DNA of 22,135 bases. It comes from Candidatus Nitrosopumilus sp. (GTDB lineage Archaea; Thermoproteota; Nitrososphaeria; Nitrososphaerales; Nitrosopumilaceae). Shown piece by piece: positions 15,030 through 22,135 of the stretch. The stretch lies in contig JABHXI010000098.1 of assembly GCA_018657375.1 (NCBI GenBank), positions 1 to 22,135 on the forward strand. The letters run 5' to 3'. Each line of letters opens with the position of its first letter. Position 1 is the stretch's first letter. Under the pieces are notes generated by a model. That model did no database searches. It was not told where the DNA came from and saw nothing but the letters and a program-made list of their open reading frames with translations. The position numbers and the translations under genes are program-made.

Positions 15030-16979
15030 ATGGCATTAGCTGGAATTGAATTAAGGTATTTAGTAGATCAAATTTCTGAGCAAGTTCAAGATTACTATAT
15101 CAGCAATATTTATGGCATCAACAAGGACAGTATTCTCTTCAAACTTCACCATACCGAAAAAAGTGATCTGTTTATGATGATATCAACATCTGGTGTTTGG
15201 TTAACTAAAGTAAAGATTGATCAAATGGAACCAAATAGATTACTTAAAAGATTAAGAAGTGATCTCTTAAGATTAAAATTAAGAAAAATTAAACAGATAG
15301 GGGCAGAAAGAATAGCATATTTTGTTTTTGAAGGATTTGGAAAAGAATTCATTCTAGTAGGAGAATTTTTTGGAGATGGAAATATTTTACTTTGTAACAA
15401 AGATATGAAAATTTTAGCACTACAACATTCAATAGAAGTCAGACATAGAAAACTTAGTGTTGGGTTGGATTATGCAGAACCTCCAGAAAACAATTTAGAT
15501 ATTTTCAACATAACAGAATCAAATTTTGATGAATTGAGAACTACGGATTTACTTTCTGGAAAATGGTTTGGAAGAACTTTGGGTTTACCAAAAAAATATG
15601 TTGAATCTGTATTTGAAGTTGCAAATGTAGATTCTAAAAAAATTGGAAATCTATTGACATCAGAAGAAATTACTAAAATTTATGAAACAACAAAAAAAAT
15701 AGTTTCAGATGTAGTGTCAGGAAATCATGATCCAATAATAGTTGAAAATGAAAAAATTGAAGTTCTTCCAGTAAAATTAGGTAAATTAGAAGGAGATATT
15801 ACAAATGTTAGTAGTTTTATTGACGGATTAGATACAGTTTTTACAAAAAAAATAGTTGAAAAAGGCAAGTCAATTCAAACTAGTGGATCTGATAAAAAAA
15901 TTAAAGATTTAGAAACTCAGATTTCGGAACAAGAAAAGGCAATTCAAACTGTAAAAGAGAAATCAAAGAAGATTACAAATGTAGCAAATTCTCTTTTTGA
16001 AATGATTTCAAAAGGAATGATTTCAATAAAAGATAATTCTGCACAAGAAATTTTAGCAGTTAATAATTCAAAATTAATTAATGAAAAAGGAATTTCAATA
16101 ATTATTGTAGAAGATGAAAAAATTAAAATAAATACAGATTCTCCACTTCAATCAATTGCATCTGTTTTATTTAATCATGCAAAAAAACAATCAGGTGCCA
16201 TCAATTCAATTCAAGCAATTAAAGAAAAAACAGAAAAGAAATTAGAAAAATTTCAAAATAAAACAGAAACTGAAAGAAACATAGATGTTATTACAGAAAT
16301 TAGAAAGAAAAACTGGTATGAAAGATATAGATGGTTTATGACTACGGATGGATATCTTGTAATTGGAGGTAGGGATGCAGCATCAAATTCAGCTGTAATT
16401 AGAAAACATTTGGATAAAAATGATAAAGTGTTCCATGGGGATATTTTTGGTTCGCCTTTTTTAATTATAAAAGATGCAGAGAATGCGCCGGTTACAACGA
16501 TGAATGAAGTTGCTCATGCAACTGTTTGTTTTAGTAGAGCATGGAGAGAAGGATTGTACGGGGTTAGTGCCTACTGGGTACATCCAGAACAAGTAAAAAA
16601 ATCAGCTCCAAGTGGAGAATTCTTACCTAAAGGATCTTTTACAATAGAAGGTACACGAAATTTTATCAAATCAGAGACTCTAAAATTGGCTGTTGGAATC
16701 ATGATAGATGAGGATAAAAATTATGTCTTAACGTGTGGTCCACCAGAACCAATTAAAAAAAATTCAATATGCTATGCAATAGTTGAACCAGGAGGAGGAG
16801 AAATGGCAGAGTGTGCAAAAAAAATAAGACTAGAATTTTTAAAAATATTTGAAGATATTACAAAAAAATTCAATATCGATGAATTCGTTCGTGCATTACC
16901 TCCAGGTAAAAGCCAAATTAAACAAGTTAGTATGGGAGATTTAGAGAAACAGAGTATTATTGATGAACAGATAGAATAG
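15030..16979 (+). CDS. rqcH: Rqc2/NEMF/RqcH-family ribosome quality control protein (NFACT)
   Basis: Binds the large ribosomal subunit carrying a stalled peptidyl-tRNA and, in studied homologues, recruits tRNA to add C-terminal tails. The 649-residue product shows an NFACT-N domain (1-160: MALAGIELRYLV, RHRKLSVGLDYAEPP), a helix-hairpin-helix-like middle region (about 165-235), coiled coils (about 285-325 and 395-430), and an NFACT-R domain (about 432-545: YRWFMTTDGYLVIGGRD, HGDIFGSPF, AYWVHPEQVKKSAPSGEFLPKGSF). The conserved Asp-Arg pair of NFACT-N appears as Glu93-Arg94. The TATA box and ATG agree. Its last 23 bases overlap the convergent phosphomevalonate dehydratase small-subunit gene. 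Confidence 0.93.
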   Translation: MALAGIELRYLVDQISEQVQDYYISNIYGINKDSILFKLHHTEKSDLFMMISTSGVWLTKVKIDQMEPNRLLKRLRSDLLRLKLRKIKQIGAERIAYFVFEGFGKEFILVGEFFGDGNILLCNKDMKILALQHSIEVRHRKLSVGLDYAEPPENNLDIFNITESNFDELRTTDLLSGKWFGRTLGLPKKYVESVFEVANVDSKKIGNLLTSEEITKIYETTKKIVSDVVSGNHDPIIVENEKIEVLPVKLGKLEGDITNVSSFIDGLDTVFTKKIVEKGKSIQTSGSDKKIKDLETQISEQEKAIQTVKEKSKKITNVANSLFEMISKGMISIKDNSAQEILAVNNSKLINEKGISIIIVEDEKIKINTDSPLQSIASVLFNHAKKQSGAINSIQAIKEKTEKKLEKFQNKTETERNIDVITEIRKKNWYERYRWFMTTDGYLVIGGRDAASNSAVIRKHLDKNDKVFHGDIFGSPFLIIKDAENAPVTTMNEVAHATVCFSRAWREGLYGVSAYWVHPEQVKKSAPSGEFLPKGSFTIEGTRNFIKSETLKLAVGIMIDEDKNYVLTCGPPEPIKKNSICYAIVEPGGGEMAECAKKIRLEFLKIFEDITKKFNIDEFVRALPPGKSQIKQVSMGDLEKQSIIDEQIE

Positions 16980-17346
16980 ATGAATCAGTATCAAGTGATA
17001 TTTTAATTCCATTTTTAATTGATAAAAATTCGTCATCACTAATAGTAATTAACGGAATATTAGCTAATGCACATCCAGTAGCAACTGTAAGATCTGCTTT
17101 TTTACAAATCATTGCAAGTGGCGCTACATTGTTTGATTTTATAGAATAGATAGTGTATGCACCTACACTACTGCCAATACCTGATGGAAATACAAGAATA
17201 GTATCTTTAATTGCTTTTTTAAAAAGAGGGTGTTTTTTATCACTAATAATACCAGTTTTCTTATCAACTGTTCCCAAGAAATTAATTGGATCATTTGATT
17301 TTAAAACAATACCTTCTACTTTTCCTGAGACTAAAATTTTATTCAT
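16957..17346 (-). CDS. Phosphomevalonate dehydratase small subunit (aconitase X swivel domain, DUF126)
   Basis: Small subunit of the archaeal enzyme that dehydrates (R)-5-phosphomevalonate to trans-anhydromevalonate 5-phosphate in the modified mevalonate pathway to isoprenoids. The 129-residue product matches the AcnX swivel domain: ILVSGKVEGIVLKSNDPINFLG, the conserved FPSGIGSSVGAYTIY (53-67), and ATGCALANIPLI (89-100). Its ATG overlaps the TGA of the large-subunit gene by 4 bp (ATGA), typical of translationally coupled partners. Some aconitase X homologues act on hydroxyproline instead, but in an archaeon with split subunits the mevalonate role is the more likely. Confidence 0.9.
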   Translation of the reverse strand: MNKILVSGKVEGIVLKSNDPINFLGTVDKKTGIISDKKHPLFKKAIKDTILVFPSGIGSSVGAYTIYSIKSNNVAPLAMICKKADLTVATGCALANIPLITISDDEFLSIKNGIKISLDTDSSILSVHQ

Positions 17347-18497
17347 CTTGTTTCATCTTCGACAATTTGTGTTAATGATTTCAAATTAACATCCACACCA
17401 TTAGAATTTTTAAGATAGAATGCACCCTTGATACTATTAGTGGTAACTGCATCAACGTCATCTTTGGATATCAATGGAGTTAGACATGTACAACAATCAG
17501 CAAGAATTTCACATCCAGCACGCTCAAGTTCTGTTATGTAGCCAATTTTTTGTGCCTGTTCCTTTACAGTTCGAGGTAAGAAAACCATACATCTCTTTTG
17601 AAAAGAACGACCTTTTAGTTTAGCAGTAAGATCAGAAATTTCATCTAAACCTAATTGAGGACTACCAAGTGTAATTAAATCACCTTTTTCTGCAGTGTTA
17701 AGCTCATCATGTACATTTTGCATTTCTTTTTCATCAAAATCTATTTTTTCAGTGTTTGAGTCACCTTCACCAAAAATAAATTTAGCACACGTTCCAGATG
17801 TTCCCATTCCACCACACATTGCTTTAGATTGTCTTTGATCCATTTCATCAAGTCCAGAAATATTTACAGATGTATCACCTAATTTTCCAGCATAAAATCC
17901 TAACATCCCGTATGTTAATTCATTTGGATTTTTAACTTTCATTCGTATCGTAATATTTGGAGTGTCTTCTTTTCTTAATGAAGAATAAGGACTCTTACCA
18001 ACAATAGCACTAGCTAGTGCACTAAATGCACTTTCTTTGTTTGTTTTTAAATTATCATATGAATTTGCATGGATGGCAGCATTACTTTCTGCAAATGCAA
18101 CTTGTGTTCCATTTTTAGGAATATCAAAAATTTCATAAGGAATGCAAGAAAAGGATGGAATTACTCCCATCGTTTCATATGAATTTTTAATGGATAATTG
18201 CTTTGAAATAAAATTTTCATCTAATTTGTAATTAGATACATTATCAATATCAAATCCCATTGGATTCAAAGTTGTTTTTACTGTAACACGGGCATCTTTA
18301 CTAACGCTAGATAGAAGTTCTTCTCCAGCATCACCAATTGTATTATAATTTACACCAGAAAGATGAGCCCATTCAATAGGAATTAATTTTTCAGCATCAG
18401 TTGCTTCACCAGTTGCAACCAAAATTCTATATGCCATTTGCATAGTTTCACCTTGCTCACCTTTTAGTGCAGATTCTTCTTCTCTAGTTAATTCCAA
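17343..18497 (-). CDS. Phosphomevalonate dehydratase large subunit (aconitase X catalytic)
   Basis: Catalytic subunit of the [4Fe-4S] dehydratase of the archaeal mevalonate pathway. The 384-residue product begins LTREEESALKGEQGETMQMA and contains AHLSGVNYNTIGDAG (44-58), SCIPY (Cys118), AFAESNAAIHANS (134-146), MCGGMGTSGTC (Cys228, Cys237) and ADCCTCLTPLI (Cys335, Cys336, Cys338); cluster ligands are among these cysteines. Length matches the AcnX family. The start is TTG at 18497; no ATG is available in frame, and a TATA element is centred 27 bp upstream. It is followed by the small subunit with a 4-bp overlap and is divergent from nth. Confidence 0.9.
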   Translation of the reverse strand: MELTREEESALKGEQGETMQMAYRILVATGEATDAEKLIPIEWAHLSGVNYNTIGDAGEELLSSVSKDARVTVKTTLNPMGFDIDNVSNYKLDENFISKQLSIKNSYETMGVIPSFSCIPYEIFDIPKNGTQVAFAESNAAIHANSYDNLKTNKESAFSALASAIVGKSPYSSLRKEDTPNITIRMKVKNPNELTYGMLGFYAGKLGDTSVNISGLDEMDQRQSKAMCGGMGTSGTCAKFIFGEGDSNTEKIDFDEKEMQNVHDELNTAEKGDLITLGSPQLGLDEISDLTAKLKGRSFQKRCMVFLPRTVKEQAQKIGYITELERAGCEILADCCTCLTPLISKDDVDAVTTNSIKGAFYLKNSNGVDVNLKSLTQIVEDETR

Positions 18498-18520
18498 TGG
18501 TCAATTATCATTATTACAGT

Positions 18521-18528
18521 TATAATAC
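18521..18528. promoter_or_regulatory. TATA box apparently shared by nth (+) and phosphomevalonate dehydratase (-)
   Basis: TATAATAC on the plus strand reads GTATTATA on the minus strand. Its centre lies about 27 bp from both the TTG at 18497 and the ATG at 18552. This symmetry favours ATG 18552 over GTG 18531 as the nth start, since GTG 18531 is only 6 bp away. Confidence 0.45.
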
Positions 18529-18551
18529 TTGTGCGTAAATTAGAATTGAAA

Positions 18552-19202
18552 ATGAAAAGAATTCTTACGGGTATGACAAATACCATGAATGCTGTAAAAC
18601 CACCAAGAATTACAGCATTAAGAGATCTACATGATGCAGAAACAGGTCCTTTTAGTATTTTAATTGGAACTATACTTTCTGCAAGAACTAAAGATGAAAC
18701 AACTACAAAAGCAGTGAAAGCATTATTTTTAAAATATAAAAATCCTAAAGATTTAGGAAATGCAAAAGTAAAAGATGTAGAAAAAATAATTAGATCAATT
18801 GGATTTTTTCATGTTAAATCTAAGAGAATCATAGAAGTTTCAAAAATAATTCATCAAAAATACAAAGATAAAGTTCCAGAAGATCTTGATACACTAGTAC
18901 AGTTACCAGGTGTTGGGAGAAAAACAGCTAATTGTGTTTTAGTGTATGCATTTGAAAAACCAGCCATCCCAGTAGATATTCATGTCCATAGAATTTCAAA
19001 TAGATTAGGTTTAGTTGATACAAAAAATCCTGAAGATACAGAACAAGAGTTAATGAAAAAAATAGATAAAAAATATTGGATTGACATAAACGATACATTT
19101 GTAATGTATGGTCAAAATATTTGTAAGCCTATTTCTCCAATGTGTGATGTTTGTAAAATTACAAAAAGTTGTAAATATTATAAAACTAAGAACGCTTCTT
19201 AG
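18552..19202 (+). CDS. nth: Endonuclease III (DNA glycosylase/AP lyase)
   Basis: Base excision repair glycosylase removing oxidised pyrimidines and cutting the abasic site by beta-elimination. Counted from ATG 18552 the product has 216 residues. The helix-hairpin-helix LPGVGRKTANCVL holds the catalytic Lys124, the GPD-loop Asp142 lies in VDIHVHRISNRLG, and the C-terminal iron-sulfur loop has C-X6-C-X2-C-X5-C (191, 198, 201, 207). An in-frame GTG at 18531 would add seven residues, but TATA spacing favours the ATG. Its 3' end overlaps the convergent exported-protein gene by 17 bp. Together with nfo it gives the window two steps of abasic-site repair, though the genes are not linked. Confidence 0.95.
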   Translation: MKRILTGMTNTMNAVKPPRITALRDLHDAETGPFSILIGTILSARTKDETTTKAVKALFLKYKNPKDLGNAKVKDVEKIIRSIGFFHVKSKRIIEVSKIIHQKYKDKVPEDLDTLVQLPGVGRKTANCVLVYAFEKPAIPVDIHVHRISNRLGLVDTKNPEDTEQELMKKIDKKYWIDINDTFVMYGQNICKPISPMCDVCKITKSCKYYKTKNAS

Positions 19203-19851
19203 TAAAATATAACGTTCCGCCTAAAATTCCAATTCCTGCTGCAACATAAAATGGAAAAAATGCAAACATATTCTTTCCAGGATCACCAGACAATATGTCT
19301 ACAATCATAACTCCAGAATTTATTGCAGGTGGATCAGTACTTCCTTGCATTCCATGAACTGAATAAGATTCAAGTTCAAATTGTCCAATATCCAAATTTG
19401 TTACAACTATTCTTGCTCCATTGTTTACAGTTAATCCTGCTCTATCAGTAAATGATACAATAGATTTTGCTTGAGGATACCACCCCCTATCTAAATCACT
19501 ATGAACAACAACGTATCCTTCATCAGGAGTTTGTACTGCAACCCAAAATTTATTGTCAGGTTTTGGACCCATACCAACTTCAATAAATTCAGCATTATCC
19601 AGTTTATCATATACTCTGAAAACTGCATTGCCATCTGGATTTGCATAAAGTAAATTGTTGTCAATAGTAATTTGCCAGCTTACACTGTGAATGTTATCTA
19701 GTGGAATTATTGGTGCATTGCGCAATACTGTGTTAAATTTTTCTGCAGGAATTTGCACAGTTTCAATAATTAAAGAAGGGTTTACTTCTTGAGCAAATGC
19801 AGGAGTAATTACGAATCCAAGAAATACAATCACTAGAATTAGATACTTCAT
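19186..19851 (-). CDS. Exported, C-terminally membrane-anchored protein of unknown function
   Basis: The 221-residue product has a clear signal peptide (Met-Lys-Tyr then a hydrophobic core, probable cleavage after AFA at residue 20). A beta-rich ectodomain of about 175 residues follows. The C-terminus is a membrane segment at about 198-217 ending in the basic KKRS stop-transfer. No cysteine is present in the mature part. The layout of signal, ectodomain and C-terminal anchor suggests a cell-surface protein displayed outside the membrane, but I recognise no domain. The ATG is supported by a TATA box about 26 bp upstream, within the gap after sat, so it is likely transcribed separately from sat. 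It overlaps nth tail to tail. Confidence 0.75.
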   Translation of the reverse strand: MKYLILVIVFLGFVITPAFAQEVNPSLIIETVQIPAEKFNTVLRNAPIIPLDNIHSVSWQITIDNNLLYANPDGNAVFRVYDKLDNAEFIEVGMGPKPDNKFWVAVQTPDEGYVVVHSDLDRGWYPQAKSIVSFTDRAGLTVNNGARIVVTNLDIGQFELESYSVHGMQGSTDPPAINSGVMIVDILSGDPGKNMFAFFPFYVAAGIGILGGTLYFTKKRS

Positions 19852-19873
19852 GAGCTAATCCAAATTTGTTTGA

Positions 19874-19881
19874 ATAAATAT
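19874..19881 (-). promoter_or_regulatory. TATA box for the exported-protein gene
   Basis: ATATTTAT on the minus strand is centred about 26 bp upstream of the ATG at 19851, directly after the sat stop codon. Spacing fits a leaderless transcript. Confidence 0.45.
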
Positions 19882-21024
19882 CTAATCAACGAAAGGTTTT
19901 GGGGTATCCAAAATTACCTTTGCTACTTCAGGTCTTAAAATAAATTCAGATGGTGCTTGACCATTTTGGATCATCTCTCTTAATGCAGTTCCACTAATTT
20001 GCTCTTTTACATCATTATCGTGTGGACATGCCTTTGGAGTTGTGTATGTAAGACATTTTCTACAATAAAAGAACGGTGGAAAAAATACTGGAGAAATTTC
20101 TAATTCTGGATAATCTTCAAAGATTTTTTGTGCTGCCATTGGATCATAGAACTTACCGACACCTGCGTGATCACGTCCAATGATGATATGAGTACAACCA
20201 TAATTTTGTCTCATAATTGCATGATGTATCGCTTCCTTTGGACCAGCATACTTCATCTGTGTATGTAAAGTTCCAAGTTTACATCTATTTTCAGGATAAT
20301 ATGATTTTATCATAGTTTCATAACAGTTTACAATCACTTCATCTACAAAATCACCAGATTTTTTCTTGCCAATTACAGGATTTACAAATACACCGTCACG
20401 TGTTGTTATGGATGTCTTTTGTAACATTTCATGTGCCACATGTGGCGGATTTCTTGTTTGGAATGCACAAATTGTTTTCCAACCTGCTTTTGCAAAAGAT
20501 TCTCGAGTTTGAGTTGGCGTTAATCTATTTTTCCTAATTTCAGTATCGTTTGGTCTTTGTATGAAATCAATTTTTCCACTAACCAAGAAATCTTTCATCG
20601 ACATTGTATATCCTACACCAGGATGTGATGAATCAGTAGTGCCGTAAATTCCTTGAGCAGTTTTCTCTTTATCAAAAGTAAATGTTTCATCAACGTGTAA
20701 TACTGCAACTCCAATACCATCCGGGTTTTGTAACAGGACATCTCCTGCTTCTTTCATTTTAGAAGCAGTTTCTTTATCTACATCAAGTACAATCGGAATA
20801 GTCCATGCCAAGTCATTAGCAAGTCTTCCACGAGATACAACACTTTCAAAGTCTCGTTGCCCTAAAAATCCCTCTAAAGGGCTAAAAATTCCATCTGCAA
20901 TATTTTCAACATCATTTGCTAGATCTTCAGTAATTGTAATTGAAAATAATCCAGTAGAATTAACTTTAGTAATTCTGTTAACTAAAATTCCACCATGAGC
21001 TTTGATTGAATTATTCTCAGACAT
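19882..21024 (-). CDS. sat: Sulfate adenylyltransferase (ATP sulfurylase)
   Basis: Activates sulfate with ATP to adenosine 5'-phosphosulfate. The 380-residue product has the catalytic [10 protein letters not shown] (189-198), GRDHAG (283-288) and SGTALRE (344-350). A zinc site CRKC...CPH (Cys321, Cys324, Cys333, His335) is found in many archaeal and bacterial Sat enzymes. There is no C-terminal APS kinase domain. The ATG lies 10 bp after the cysH stop, so the two are one transcript. With the APS-reductase type of CysH next door, the pair forms an assimilatory sulfate-to-sulfite route that does not need PAPS. Confidence 0.96.
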   Translation of the reverse strand: MSENNSIKAHGGILVNRITKVNSTGLFSITITEDLANDVENIADGIFSPLEGFLGQRDFESVVSRGRLANDLAWTIPIVLDVDKETASKMKEAGDVLLQNPDGIGVAVLHVDETFTFDKEKTAQGIYGTTDSSHPGVGYTMSMKDFLVSGKIDFIQRPNDTEIRKNRLTPTQTRESFAKAGWKTICAFQTRNPPHVAHEMLQKTSITTRDGVFVNPVIGKKKSGDFVDEVIVNCYETMIKSYYPENRCKLGTLHTQMKYAGPKEAIHHAIMRQNYGCTHIIIGRDHAGVGKFYDPMAAQKIFEDYPELEISPVFFPPFFYCRKCLTYTTPKACPHDNDVKEQISGTALREMIQNGQAPSEFILRPEVAKVILDTPKPFVD

Positions 21025-21034
21025 GGATAAGCAT

Positions 21035-21751
21035 CTATTTATGGTCTATATGAAGGCCGCACTCTTTGTTGCCATCTTGTTCCCACCACCATCTACCTGC
21101 ACGAATATCCTCGTCAGGTTTTATTGCTCTAGTACAAGGTTCACATCCAATACTTGGAAAACCTTTGTCAAGAAGACTGTTGTAGGGCAAATTATTATTT
21201 TTTATATATTCTTGAATTTGATCCCAAGTCCAATCAACTATTGGATTAATTTTTAAAATTCCACCATGAGTATGATCTAATTGAAATATTGTAACATCTT
21301 CACGATTTTTTGTCTGGTCACGTCTTAATCCTGTAATCCAACCATCCAAAGTACTCAATATTTTATTCATTGGATGAACTTTACGAATTTCACAACAAAG
21401 TTTTCTATTATCAACGCTCTCATAGAAAAGATTCATTCCTTTTTCTTTTACCATTTCTTCTACTTCTTTGGTATCAGGAAATAGTACTTCAATTGAAATA
21501 TTGTATTTTTTTCTAACAATGTCCATAATATCATAAGTCTCTTGTGGAAGTCTTCCAGTATCAAGAGTAAAAAATCGAAAATTAGGATTAATTTTTAACA
21601 TAATATCCATTACGACTGCATCTTCAGCTCCAAAACTTGATGCTTTAGCAACTTTAGGATGCAAATTATCAGATACCCATTGTAAAGCATCTTGGGTGGT
21701 TTTAATTCTAGAATTAAGATCATCAACCTGTTCTTGTGTAAATTTTGTCAC
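21035..21751 (-). CDS. cysH: APS reductase (phosphoadenylyl/adenylyl-sulfate reductase family)
   Basis: Reduces adenylyl sulfate to sulfite using a thiol donor. From the preferred GTG at 21751 the product has 238 residues; a TTG at 21790 would add 13 but leaves only 7 bp to the divergent ATG. Motifs are the P-loop-like [25 protein letters not shown], the cluster Cys pairs LCC (119-120) and GCEPC (203, 206), and the catalytic ECGLH (Cys231). The CC...CxxC iron-sulfur set marks the APS-using branch rather than the cluster-less PAPS reductases. A TATA element is centred about 25 bp upstream of the GTG. It is first in an operon with sat. Confidence 0.93.
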   Translation of the reverse strand: MTKFTQEQVDDLNSRIKTTQDALQWVSDNLHPKVAKASSFGAEDAVVMDIMLKINPNFRFFTLDTGRLPQETYDIMDIVRKKYNISIEVLFPDTKEVEEMVKEKGMNLFYESVDNRKLCCEIRKVHPMNKILSTLDGWITGLRRDQTKNREDVTIFQLDHTHGGILKINPIVDWTWDQIQEYIKNNNLPYNSLLDKGFPSIGCEPCTRAIKPDEDIRAGRWWWEQDGNKECGLHIDHK

Positions 21752-21772
21752 ATATTCATTTAAAATATTTCT

Positions 21773-21780
21773 TTTATATT
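21773..21780. promoter_or_regulatory. TATA box apparently shared by cysH-sat (-) and the ThiI-like gene (+)
   Basis: TTTATATT (AATATAAA on the minus strand) lies in the 46-bp gap between the GTG at 21751 and the ATG at 21798. Its centre is about 25 bp from the minus-strand start and about 21 bp from the plus-strand start. It is the only strong TATA candidate in the gap. Confidence 0.45.
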
Positions 21781-21797
21781 GATTGCCCAAAAAATTT

Positions 21798-22135
21798 ATG
21801 CTAAATTATAAACAAGTAGAAGACAAAATAAAAAAGATGGATGAAATATCATATGTAGTAGTTTTTCCAAATATATTTTCTAAAAATAAAATTCCACAAT
21901 TAATTAAAAATATTAAAAACATACTTAAAATAAAAAATCAAAACTATAACTCTGTAAAACGTGACGGAGATATTATTTTAGTTAATGCAAATGACCCTGT
22001 TTTTGCATCATCAGCTATCAATTTACTTTTTGGTATTGAAAAAATTGCCATTGCAAGACAAACAAAAAATAATTTTCAAAATATTATTTTAGAAATTACA
22101 TCAATTGGAGGTAATTTATTATTAAAAGGAGAAAA
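21798..22135 (+). CDS. THUMP-domain protein, probably ThiI-like tRNA sulfurtransferase (partial, 5' end)
   Basis: I translated 112 codons from the ATG at 21798 until the window ends; no stop occurs. The product begins MLNYKQVEDKIKKMDEISYV. The pattern KRDGDIILV, DPVFASSAINLLFGIEKIAIA and LEITSIGGNLLLKGE resembles the N-terminal ferredoxin-like and THUMP region of ThiI, where a KR.G segment and a GIxxI element precede THUMP. ThiI makes 4-thiouridine in tRNA. The catalytic PP-loop and any rhodanese domain would lie beyond the window, so the assignment is provisional; another THUMP-type tRNA modification enzyme is possible. Its head-to-head placement with the sulfate assimilation operon would suit a sulfur-using enzyme. 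Confidence 0.5.
   Translation, partial: MLNYKQVEDKIKKMDEISYVVVFPNIFSKNKIPQLIKNIKNILKIKNQNYNSVKRDGDIILVNANDPVFASSAINLLFGIEKIAIARQTKNNFQNIILEITSIGGNLLLKGE

Noticed and set aside
1..22135. CRISPR array, insertion sequence or integrated element
   Set aside because: I saw no regularly spaced repeats, terminal inverted repeats, transposase or integrase motifs, and the tRNA-Gly 3' end is followed by a normal gene with no duplicated tRNA fragment noticed.

Overview
The window is AT-rich, gene-dense archaeal chromosome. It carries aIF2 gamma, ribosomal protein eS6, the archaeal two-subunit primase, a CdvB/ESCRT-III division protein, archaeal glycyl-tRNA synthetase, RqcH/NEMF, the two-subunit phosphomevalonate dehydratase of the archaeal mevalonate pathway, an anaerobic-type cobalamin cluster and APS-reductase sulfur assimilation. 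Together with the low G+C content, TTG/GTG starts and TATA boxes placed for leaderless transcripts, this points to a Thaumarchaeon (Nitrososphaerota), most likely Nitrosopumilus or a close relative. That assignment comes from gene content and has not been checked by a database search. No insertion sequence, phage gene, CRISPR array or other sign of recent transfer is visible. No gene-free stretch reaches 300 bases; the longest gaps are about 100 bp.

Layout. 1-1201 (-): rps6e followed by aIF2 gamma, which runs off the left edge. 1276-1699: a 40-residue zinc-ribbon protein (+), a second small zinc-ribbon protein (-), and tRNA-Gly(CCC) (+). 1700-6101 (-): a large UPF0182 membrane protein, a class I glutamine amidotransferase and a C39-peptidase-like/TPR protein. 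6143-8295 (-): priL-priS. 8382-10710 (+): nfo-glyS. 10794-11447 (-): cdvB paralogue. 11554-12318 (+): a glutamate racemase-fold protein lacking both catalytic cysteines. 12311-14416 (-): cbiT-cbiL-cbiF. 14444-14926 (-): an EMC6/Rab5ip-like three-helix membrane protein. 15030-16979 (+): rqcH. 16957-18497 (-): phosphomevalonate dehydratase large and small subunits. 18552-19202 (+): nth. 19186-19851 (-): an exported, membrane-anchored protein. 19882-21751 (-): cysH-sat. 21798-end (+): a partial THUMP/ThiI-like gene.

Most of the content is core housekeeping: translation and its quality control, replication priming, base excision repair (Nfo and Nth), cell division, isoprenoid, cobalamin and sulfur metabolism. 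The points most worth a second look are the Cys-less racemase-fold protein, the EMC6-like protein, the C39/TPR protein with an altered active site, three divergent gene pairs that each appear to share one central TATA box, and repeated convergent gene ends that overlap or abut.
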